A stretch of DNA of 11,531 nucleotides, taken from the NCBI GenBank assembly GCA_027600665.1, contig JADGJL010000969.1, positions 1 through 11,531 of the forward strand, read 5' to 3'. Within the stretch, counting starts at the first letter, position 1. Every line of letters starts with the position of its first letter. A program made the translations under genes and the position numbers. Under the pieces are notes generated by a model. The model saw only the letters and a list, made by a program, of their open reading frames with translations. It had not been told where the DNA came from and ran no database searches. This document shows, in pieces, positions 1-7,315 of the stretch. This stretch comes from Irineochytrium annulatum (lineage: Eukaryota > Chytridiomycota > Chytridiomycetes > Chytridiales > Chytridiaceae).

Positions 1-369
1 CCAGTACCTCGCAGGCACGTCTCCGCGGTAATCGCCCCGCTGCTATACAGTGATGACACATTCAGCGGCCTCCCTGAAGATGGCACGCCATACTACCACA
101 GCCTCCCCCACCCCTCCGCATGCGTGGCACTTCTCAGTCCTGTATGCCAGGCATTGTCGCTTGATGTGGAACTGTCGCTGGTACCGCGAACATGCCGTCG
201 GAGATTGAATCCCACCACCCCCATCAGAGTCGACCGTCGACAAGATCAAGCCCTGTGTAGGACTGGCTTCGACGGGGTGGGTGTCGGGAGGTGGGAGGTT
301 GAGATGGATGCATGGCAGGCGGGGGGCCATTGGAGACGATCAGGGGCGATCTGGGCCGTGGTAGGATGA
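1..369 (+). CDS. Possible 3' end of an unrecognised gene entering from the left edge
   Basis: Frame 1 is open from the first base to a TGA at 367-369, giving 122 codons with no start needed inside the window. The first half (for example YYHSLPHPSACVALLSP) looks more protein-like than the Gly/Trp-rich tail. An AATAAA lies at 486-491, about 117 nt past the stop, where a 3' UTR signal would be expected. I recognise no domain. Against it, a 122-codon open frame can occur by chance in DNA of this GC content, the opposite strand is also open over much of the stretch, and an intron could place the true end elsewhere. Treat it as a hypothesis; the sequence to the left of the window is decisive. Confidence 0.3.
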   Translation, partial: PVPRRHVSAVIAPLLYSDDTFSGLPEDGTPYYHSLPHPSACVALLSPVCQALSLDVELSLVPRTCRRRLNPTTPIRVDRRQDQALCRTGFDGVGVGRWEVEMDAWQAGGHWRRSGAIWAVVG

Positions 370-485
370 TGGTGGCAGCTGGGTTGAGAGGGGGATCGGG
401 GTCATTCTGCGGCGTTTGCTGGGGGATTGGTGGACTCGTGGCGGTGGAGTTGAGGCGATGGTTTGCTTCCAATTTTGGACTCTTT

Positions 486-491
486 AATAAA
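486..491 (+). terminator. AATAAA, possible polyadenylation signal
   Basis: A perfect AATAAA on the plus strand lies about 117 nt downstream of the stop of the left-edge open frame. It is the only independent hint that the frame may be a real gene end. AATAAA by itself is common by chance in moderately AT-rich DNA. Confidence 0.3.
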
Positions 492-764
492 GATGGCCGT
501 TAGCAAGTGCCGAATGGCAGCATTAAGTAGAACAGCACAAGGAGCTCGCTTTGGTCCCTCGCTCCGCTCACCTATGTACATCCTCTTTGTCATTTTCATC
601 TTTGGTCAGACGAAAAGCACACATTTGACAGCATTTGAGCTCCACCATCATCTTTCTGAGTCTTGTTGACCTGGATCTCGTCGTTGGAAACGAAGGGAGC
701 TGGGGAAAAAGTGTCGGAACCGGAACCCTGAGATGAGGCGAAGCGAGCAGCTGAAGTGCCGGGA

Positions 765-776
765 CCCTAACCCTAA
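765..776. repeat. Two telomere-type CCCTAA units
   Basis: Two perfect tandem CCCTAA units (reverse complement of the common fungal telomere unit TTAGGG), followed by a further A, lie inside the gene-poor interval. Twelve bases are too few for a true internal telomere tract. The site could be a telobox-like protein-binding element or chance. Confidence 0.35.
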
Positions 777-1807
777 AGCAGCCAAAATAGAGCGAAGAGC
801 TTTGGCTGCTTCCACATCTCTGCCCGTTACCACCCCAATGCGCCAGTGGAAAAAATTGAAACCTCTTCTGGATAATCCTTTCCTTGTGAAAATGCACTAT
901 TTGCTCTTCTGCTTTCTTTAAACTTCCCAGAGATCACATCAATCTTTGTATGCCTGGATCATTTGATTTTAAGCCTTGGCGAAACTTCCGGAGGACTACC
1001 ATAGATGTGTCAACACCTGTAACAATCAGTTGTGGAACAAAATCGATAAAAATCTGGAATCTTTGGCTACAATCTGTGAGATGCTCTCTGTTTGATCCAA
1101 GCTGCAAGCCTGTAAACATTATCGATACCAACGGAACGATCCTTGCTACCTGGGTTTCTGGGTGCCTTGTCGGCTCCTGAATTGGAATCTGTCAATAAGA
1201 AAGAGAAGGCTATGTACTTACATGCGCACCGCAACTGGAGATACTTCAAGATGGCGGATACCGAAGCATGTTTGCCCTAGCGACAATTGAGAGAGAGAAG
1301 AGAACTGGAAACTTGTCTTAGATGAAGAAAAGGATGGAGCATCAATTGGATCGCAACGTGGGGTTACAGATATGAACGGCTGCCCATCAGTACAGGTTTT
1401 TTTTCTCCGTCCTGGTGATGGCTGATGTTGATAGATATTATCACAAATGGAGCAACACGAAGTGTGGGGAAATGGATGCTTTGCTGAATTTGGGATGTTA
1501 TGAAACCCTTCCTTCTCAGGTGCATGAAACAGCATGGATCTGATTTTCAAGGACACCAATCTCACCCAGGAGTTTTACAAAAGGCAGTGTAGGCCATACA
1601 ACAGACCACTTGCTTTTCCTCTAGGTGGAGTTTTGTGATGATAGCGGCGGAATCCATGGAGTTGTGATGGGCTCGGTGGCGCAGTTCAAGACCATTCGTT
1701 TCGGACCTGCGAGGGAGCCACTTCTTATGGGTTATTGCGTGAGAGTCGCACCTTGACCTTGTTGGAGACGCCGGTAACGCTGTGGGCGGTATGGGTTCCG
1801 CCATATA

Positions 1808-2529
1808 AAAAGGTTATCAATCAACTTCTGCACGCTGCATTCTGATCTCCCTTTGGCCGTGCCAACCCTGCCCACAGATCGTCCGCCGTTATGCCCGCAC
1901 GGAGAGCCCAACAGTGACGACTTCCCGGACTCCGGCATGTGCCTCCGCCAGCTGGTGAAAGTTCCCGCCGGTTAGAATACGATCAACTTCACCAGATCAA
2001 CGCGCGCTTTGCAGCGTTCCACGTTGATGGCCAATGCGGTGTAGGTCATGGCGCGCGACCAAACACTCCAGCGGTTCAGGGAATTCCTCAGCGCGTGCAG
2101 CCCTCCAGTCGGGCGGCGACCCCAGACTACGTCATATACCTGACTTCCAAGGACGCGCGGGCGTCACAATGGCAGTCACCCACTTTTCCGGTCTAGGAAT
2201 CATGACTGTGTTGCAGCCATGGCAAGACCATGTCACGCCGATACGTCGATACAATCCTCCTGCTCGATGGCATCCCCACGCCGTGCGACCCTATGTCGAT
2301 TTTACTGGCCCACGGCAGGGAGATGCGCCTACGTGGGGAAACTCTTTTGGATCAGACGTTCCTGTCCCGCATATTACGGCGGACGGCCGTGAGAATGAGG
2401 GGTGACTACCGCCTTCTTAACGCCCGCTTTGGTCGTGTTTTGCGAATGCTCAAGCTCTGTCGCCACGAGACGCTCCACAATAGTGATGTACGTACATATA
2501 CCTCAAAATATGGTACAATTATTACTTGA
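1808..2529 (+). other. GC-rich block with overlapping open frames, unrecognised; possible gene relic or small spliced gene
   Basis: Composition rises toward that of the real genes and several plus-strand frames stay open in relay: about 1808-1974, 1939-2196, 2034-2405 and 2230-2529. A plausible 44-nt intron (donor GTTAGA near 1970, acceptor TTTGCAG at about 2013) would join the first frame to the second. A further TTGCAG at about 2216 precedes the last frame, which encodes a basic, Leu/Arg-rich peptide (for example LLDQTFLSRILRR). No domain or family is recognisable, and no single model removes all the stops convincingly. It could be a degraded gene, a lineage-specific small gene, or noncoding GC-rich sequence. 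Confidence 0.2.
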
Positions 2530-2725
2530 GACAAAAGGGAAGATCCCGTACCAGCGTGAAGCGACCCTGGTGTAAATTTTTAATATTAAGTTCTTCTGAC
2601 CCATCTGGATGCCGGTGCGGTGCGCCCAACTCGCACCTTCATTTAAACTCTAGGAATATTTCGAAATTCTTTTTGAGCATATCCCCCATTACACTTCTGT
2701 TTACTAAGGTTGTCGGACATCAATC

Positions 2726-2742
2726 CGATGCGGACCGCATCG
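2726..2742. promoter_or_regulatory. Perfect 17-nt palindrome with CGG-N-CCG core
   Basis: CGATGCGG and its exact reverse complement CCGCATCG flank a single A. The core CGGaCCG is an inverted pair of CGG triplets one base apart, the kind of site bound by dimeric Zn2Cys6 regulators. A smaller inverted pair, TCGGA/TCCGA (2713-2717 and 2724-2728), abuts it. It lies about 150 nt beyond the 3' end of the glycosyltransferase gene, so no target gene is obvious. The symmetry is seen directly; the regulatory role is inference. Confidence 0.3.
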
Positions 2743-2890
2743 TAAAATTGTGCTATCTGTTTAGTTCCCGGAAGGCGCATTTAAAAAGGTAAAGGATGGA
2801 TATATTAGTCAAGACTGACGCAGATTTGCAATTGCCGTATGCGGCATGAAAGAATCGTTCTCGACTTATGAGTGAGAAAGGGAAATCACG

Positions 2891-5736
2891 CTATGAGAGT
2901 AGGTTGGTGGGACACCAAAGGTCTACCCCGAATAAGCGATAGCACATTCCAACGCTCCCCCGATCCCGCCACCGCCTCTTCTCGCCAAACCACCAACCGC
3001 TCAACTCTATCCGGCCCCGCCAAAGCAGGCCCGTGACGCCCCCTCCTCCGCCGTCCTCCAAGTCAAGCCCACACCCGTTCCTCTCGTCCCCTCCAACACA
3101 TAAATGCATGCTCGCGTAGCCTTCTGCGGCCGCGAGCTCTGCAAACGCCCGTTCCTCCTTCCACTCCGTTATCCCGCGCTCACCGCCGAACCGCGTCAGC
3201 TCCCCGAGCGCTCGCAGCCGCGCCAAACTCTTCACGCTGCCTCCGTGCCGGTACACGCCCATATAAGCTTCCCCGCCCCCGCGCACACCGCCGCCCGTGT
3301 ACCACCACCAGCCCGCAGAGCCGCTCGCCTTCTGCTTCCGCGCGCGGACGCTGGCCCCGGACGCCACAGTCACCGTGTGCCACGACCCCTCCGCCTGCGC
3401 GATGGACCGGGCCGTGCGGTAGGCCGGCAGGTCCGGAACATCGCCGAGCCAAATCTCCAGGAGCTCGCCGTCACCACGAAGGATTTCCATGGACACACTC
3501 ACGAGGTTCGCGGTCATGCCCACTGGCACAGGTTTCGGGTGCGCCTGCCACAGCGCGCCTCGGCGACCGCGCGAACCGGGCTTCGTCAGGTTGTCGGCCG
3601 TCGTGGTCACCACCACCACATCCGCCCCAGTCTTATTCAGTGGACCGGCAGCCGCCTCCACCGCCTTCCCCGCCGACTGCGTTACAGCGCTTGCGGTGGC
3701 GGTCCCGACTGGAACAATAATGTGGTCGTCCCACATCATATTGTTTGAATCCAGCCGCGTCTCCCAGTCGTCTACAAGGCTGAGAACAAATTCCCCACGA
3801 CATCGGCTGAAGGCCTTTTCGAGCAGCTCGGCCTCCCTCCATCGTCTCCCATCGTCCTCCAGCTCCACCACCGTGCCGCCCCCAAATACATCGGGTCGCC
3901 GCCGCTCGAGGTCTAGCGCGAAATCTAGCGCCGCGACCCCGCCCGGGTTGCCCCTCGACCCGATGATGACGAGCTCCCACGCCATGCTGACGGGCTCTCG
4001 CGTCGCAAGGTGGTACATGCTCGTCAGGACCGTTTTCCTGAACCGGGGTAGCGCTGCCCGGACATGCGCGACGGCGACGCAGAGCGCTGGCGCCGATGCA
4101 TTCGACGCAACCACCGGCCTTACGGGTATTGCCTCCTCAATTGCGAACCTCCCCTGCTCGCCGAGTAACTGCCCAACGCCCGCCCAAACCCCCTTTGCCC
4201 ACCGCGCCTCCATCCTCGCGCGCACGAACGAGTGAAGATACTCCATCGACGTATCCTCGACCTCGTTCAGAAACGCATCCCGCGCGGGCGAGTACGCGGC
4301 CGCAGGGTTCCGATTTCGTTCCGCCTTGAGGTGCATCCACAGCACCGCCCTATTTTGAAAATGGCTAAGCCGGAGGTCTGGGCTCGACGGCGGGATTCGG
4401 GTCGTGGACGCGCGCCGAGGGGAGACGTCGAACGTCCAGTCGTGCACGCGCGTGCCAGAAGCCACGCGCGGATCGCCGAAGCTTTTACGCGCGTCGGCCC
4501 AGCCCTGAACGAGGCGGTCGAAGCGAAATGGAACGCGGGCGCGGTAGGTATAGAGCGGGGTGATCATGGGGAAGGGAATGGAGGAGTTCGGCGGCGGTAA
4601 CAAGGGAGGGGACAGGTAGCCCTGAGTACCAAAGTTGGTGCCGACGACCGAGACCATATCGCGGTGCTCGTGGCGACGGAGAAACGACGAGATCGTCCGG
4701 ACGTCAGACTCCAAGCTTGGCCAGCCCTATCATATCTGAGTGAGCATTTAATCCGCGTTGCTTACACTCCCACCTCGCCAACAGCCAACGGGACATGAAA
4801 GAATTCGTCCACGTCGAAAATAACCAGCCACCGTGCGGATTTCTTCCCTTCTCCGCCCCGCCACCTCGCTAACGCCTCTAAAAACGCCGAATCTTGGCAC
4901 TGTATATGACCCGTCGGATGTCGGCAGTTCCACATCCCGTCCAGCCACTTCTTCCGATCCCCCTTGTCTGCAAGTTGAAAGCAATCAGCACGAAAGCACG
5001 GAGCACGAAAGCACGGAGCACGCAACACGTTACCGCTCTCATCCCACCACACGATCCCTTCCCGTTCCTCGTCCGCCCTCGTTCCATCGACACCATTCGA
5101 GACGATGATGGAGTCGTTTAACGGCGGATACAGGATCCACTCCACAATCCCCTCGTCTATGTAAGGTCTAAGCACCTCCTCGCTCATGTCCGTCCCAAGG
5201 TTGTTAAAGATGACGAAATGCTCGATGCCCAGCAAGAGATGGTGCTCGATCCACTCTGGGAGATACGGCGCCATGTTCTTAACCATCGTGACGGCCACGA
5301 CGTAAAACTCCTGCGGCCGCGAGGGAGCCGACGCGTTGCCGTCCAGCGTTGTGGCGTCCAGGGATGAGGAAGGTGGTGAGGTGGTCGGAGGCGTGAGGGC
5401 GGGTGATAATGAAGCAGATATGAGGAAATAAAGCGAGATGCAGGTTAAGAGCACGATCACGACCGCGAGCCTGAGCGTCAGCGGGCGCGCGGGTGGCCGA
5501 CGCGCCGCCGAGCCTCCGGGGACGGCTCCTCTCCGTCTTGACGGTAAGTTTGCGATGGAGGAGAGGGAAGCGGCGAGCTGGGAGAGAATGGAAGACGTCG
5601 GTGACGCTCCAGGATGGGCCGAGATTGAGGGACCGGCAGCAAACAAGGATCCAAACGCAGACGATCGCCGTGCTGGGTGCGAGGGCGCCACCTCATGCTC
5701 CCGCTGGTCGACCTGAGTGTAGCCACCGGAGACCAT
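2891..5736 (-). CDS. Golgi-type membrane glycosyltransferase: GT92-like domain plus second GT-A-like domain
   Basis: Exons on the minus strand are 5736-5034, 4967-4766 and 4715-2891 (909 aa). If the 66-nt intron is retained the protein is 931 aa. The start ATG at 5736 has G at -3. Residues 1-87 are a low-complexity cytosolic tail and about 88-110 a hydrophobic signal anchor (type II topology). The first catalytic domain starts near residue 143 with VAVTMVKNMAPYLPEWIEHH and LLLGIEHFVIFNN, then GHIQCQDSAF and the DVDEFF motif (residues 286-291). This matches GT92/DUF23-type transferases, where DxD-like acids bind the metal and sugar nucleotide. It ends with RVHDWTFD and an SHFQNRAVLW block. A second segment (about 511-860) begins CVAVAHVRAALPRF and carries CRGEFVLSLVDDWETRL (DDW at 617-619), like the acidic motif of GT-A enzymes. 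The likely role is protein or lipid glycan extension in the Golgi lumen; donor and acceptor are unknown. The gene is divergent from the ELMO gene. Confidence 0.82.
4716..4765 (-). other. 50-nt intron of the glycosyltransferase gene
   Basis: Donor GTAAGC starts at 4765 and the acceptor CCAAG ends at 4716. Splicing joins GGA GT to C TTG GAG, restoring one frame across the TAA at 4764-4762 and linking the DVDEFF half to the downstream exon. Without it the protein would end just after DVDEFF, so this intron is needed for the two-domain reading. Confidence 0.85.
4968..5033 (-). other. Probable 66-nt in-phase intron of the glycosyltransferase gene
   Basis: Donor GTAACG starts at 5033, a branch-like GCTGAT lies about 20 nt before the end, and the acceptor CTTGCAG ends at 4968. 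Its length is 3 x 22 and it contains no in-frame stop, so the frame is open whether or not it is removed. If translated it gives a Cys-rich repeat (RAPCFRAPCFRADCF) that does not resemble glycosyltransferase sequence, which favours splicing. It contains two copies of a 15-nt unit (4991-5005 and 5006-5020). Confidence 0.6.
4991..5020. repeat. Tandem duplication of a 15-nt unit
   Basis: CGAAAGCACGGAGCA occurs twice back to back in perfect copies, with partial extension on both sides. The unit is a multiple of three and lies within the probable 66-nt intron, so copy-number change would keep the reading frame even if the intron is retained. Confidence 0.9.
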
Positions 5737-5873
5737 TGCTGGCAGGGTGCAGGCAGTTGGATGGCTTGATCAATATCTTTTGCGCCATCCGTCACCTCCC
5801 CGCCCACCATCAACCTCACTCCTGAGTGATCCGGCACGGAGTGGCGGCCTGTACCCGCGAACCGCACGCCGGG
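5737..5873. promoter_or_regulatory. Short bidirectional promoter region between the glycosyltransferase and ELMO genes
   Basis: Only 137 nt separate the two divergent start codons, so both promoters and both 5' UTRs must share this interval or reach into the neighbouring genes. I see no clear TATA box. A GATCAATATC stretch near 5768-5777 and pyrimidine-rich runs near 5794-5824 are the only obvious features. The arrangement is seen directly; co-regulation is inference. Confidence 0.55.
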
Positions 5874-7248
5874 ATGCCACTCATCAACTCGATTTATCAG
5901 ACGGTAGGCGACGTTGCGCGAATCGTGATCTGTGCTAAAAAACGCGCTGGGTTGGTTCGCAGGGGATCTTCCTCATACTTTACAAGCTGTACAAGATCCT
6001 CAACCGCATCGTCACCGGGACGACGGAGCTCTTCCGGATATGCGACGCGGAAGGAAAGCGGATCGTCCGCGCTGCCGGGGGTGCGGGGTCCGAGAAAGTC
6101 ATTGGGTCCGGGCAAAAGGGTTTGGACTCGGTGGCTCTGACGTCGGCGGCGACCGCGTTGAACCCAATGACGGTTTACAGGATAGGTAAGAGCTTAATGC
6201 ATTCTGCTCGCGCCTGTTGTTTCTTGTCTAAGCGTGAATCAAAGACAGGTCCTTAATGTATTCAACTAAGCTAGTGGTACGTTTTTCCTCAATCTGTTTA
6301 GTCTTTGCTATGTGTCTTGACAATTCTAGATGGAGCGGCGCCAGTTGGAATCGAATGGGTGTGAGCTGGAGGAACCTTTGAAAGCAATTATGCTTAAAAA
6401 AAATTTCCTTAAAACCGGAACCGAAGAACGTAGGTAGGCTTATTATGCTTTTACCGATTTGTCGCTTTCGGAGCAGCTGCTCTCTGAACACTCTTTGTTT
6501 GACAAAGTGCCCACTGCACTATCCTGAGGCGGTCCGTCAGCATTATCGTCGCCTCATATAAACTCATGCACGACCTGAACGCTCGCGCGGCGACCAAATT
6601 CGACTCCACGAATAAAGCCCACGAGCGGAAGCTGCTGGAGCTTTGGGATTATGCTATGCCGAACGAGAAGCTGAAGGCGCGGATCTCGGACCAGTGGGGC
6701 AAGATCGGCTTCCAGGGGCTCGATCCGGCCACGGACTTCCGAGGGATGGGGATGCTCTCCCTGGATGATCTGCATTATTTCGCGAGGATTCATCCAAAGA
6801 TTTTTCAACGAGTCCTTGAGAGCTCTCATCACGAGACTGAGTGGTGAGTCACCGCCTACTTCTTTCATATAAACTTTCTTACATCTTCCTGGGCCATCCT
6901 GGTAGGTTTTCTATGGCCATCGTCGGCATCAATATCACCTCATTCGTCATCTCGCTCGTGCGCACGCGCCAGCTTCAGTACTACTTCTACACCTACGGCA
7001 CCACGAAGGAATCCTATCAGGAGTTCTATTGTAAGTCTCCGTAACGGAGTACATTGTTTCTGACAACGCCTGCAGGCTTTGTGTTCGACGCGTTTGAAAA
7101 GGAGTGGACGCATCAGGTCACGCCGCTCACGGTCATGGACTTTAACCGCGTGTTTGGCGACGTTCAGGGCAAGATTGAGAAGCTGCTGCTCGAAGGTCAT
7201 CCCACAATCCTGGCTAGCAGCTCCATCGCGACCAAGAAGAAGGAATGA
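5874..7248 (+). CDS. ELMO-domain protein of the ELMOD class, predicted Arf-family GAP
   Basis: Seven exons give 340 aa: 5874-5903, 5963-6185, 6245-6276, 6330-6433, 6508-6843, 6906-7030, 7076-7248. Introns are 59, 59, 53, 74, 62 and 45 nt with good GT/AG ends. The acceptor at 6507 could instead be 6528 or 6540, all in the same phase. The start ATG has G at -3. Residues 1-35 resemble the hydrophobic/basic N-terminus of ELMOD proteins (LYKLYKILNRIVTGTTELFR). The ELMO domain runs from about 167 to 315: ERKLLELWDYAMPNEKLKAR, then WGKIGFQGLDPATDFRGMG, then SMAIVGINIT. The TDFRG Arg (about residue 208) is the residue implicated in GAP activity of ELMOD1-3 toward Arf/Arl GTPases, so activity is plausible. 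No DOCK-partner PH domain is present, so this is ELMOD rather than an ELMO/CED-12 scaffold. Likely role: membrane traffic at the Golgi or endomembranes. The Lys-rich C-terminus ends KKKE. Confidence 0.88.
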
Positions 7249-7282
7249 ACTCATCGTAGGTGTAATGAGATTGTTGTGAATC

Positions 7283-7288
7283 AATAAA
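7283..7288 (+). terminator. AATAAA polyadenylation signal of the ELMO gene
   Basis: A perfect AATAAA lies 35 nt after the ELMO stop codon. Cleavage would be expected roughly 10-30 nt further on, which is at or beside the first possible start of the next gene (7316). The two transcription units are therefore almost touching. Confidence 0.65.
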
Positions 7289-7315
7289 GTGGCCGTAAAC
7301 GTTCTATAGTCAACG

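Larger units (their letters stand above)
370..2890. other. Gene-poor intergenic interval
   Basis: This 2.5 kb stretch lies between the possible left-edge gene and the 3' end of the glycosyltransferase gene. About 450-1800 and 2530-2890 are less GC-rich than the genes and contain only short overlapping frames on both strands, none of which I recognise. It includes an AATAAA at 486, a telomere-like dimer at 765-776, a T8 tract near 1397-1404, a GC-rich block at about 1808-2529 and a 17-nt palindrome at 2726-2742. I found no convincing tRNA (no good B box) and no terminal repeats of a mobile element by eye. Confidence 0.6.

Noticed and set aside
1655..1750. tRNA-like stretch (GGGCTCGGTGGCGCAGTTC)
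   Set aside because: The start resembles a tRNA 5' half, but no D-arm, anticodon arm and T-arm pairing follows and there is no proper B box.
3104..4235. Long plus-strand frames (214 and 248 codons) opposite the glycosyltransferase exon
   Set aside because: They are antisense shadows of a GC-rich exon; the minus strand carries the recognisable catalytic motifs.
5925..5962. Alternative 38-nt first intron of the ELMO gene with donor GTGATC
   Set aside because: It is shorter than the other introns here and has a weaker donor than GTAGGC at 5904, which gives a 59-nt intron and a better match to the family N-terminus.
6228..6491. Minus-strand frame of 87 codons across the ELMO gene introns
   Set aside because: It overlaps the small third and fourth exons, which fit the ELMOD N-terminal region and splice in phase.
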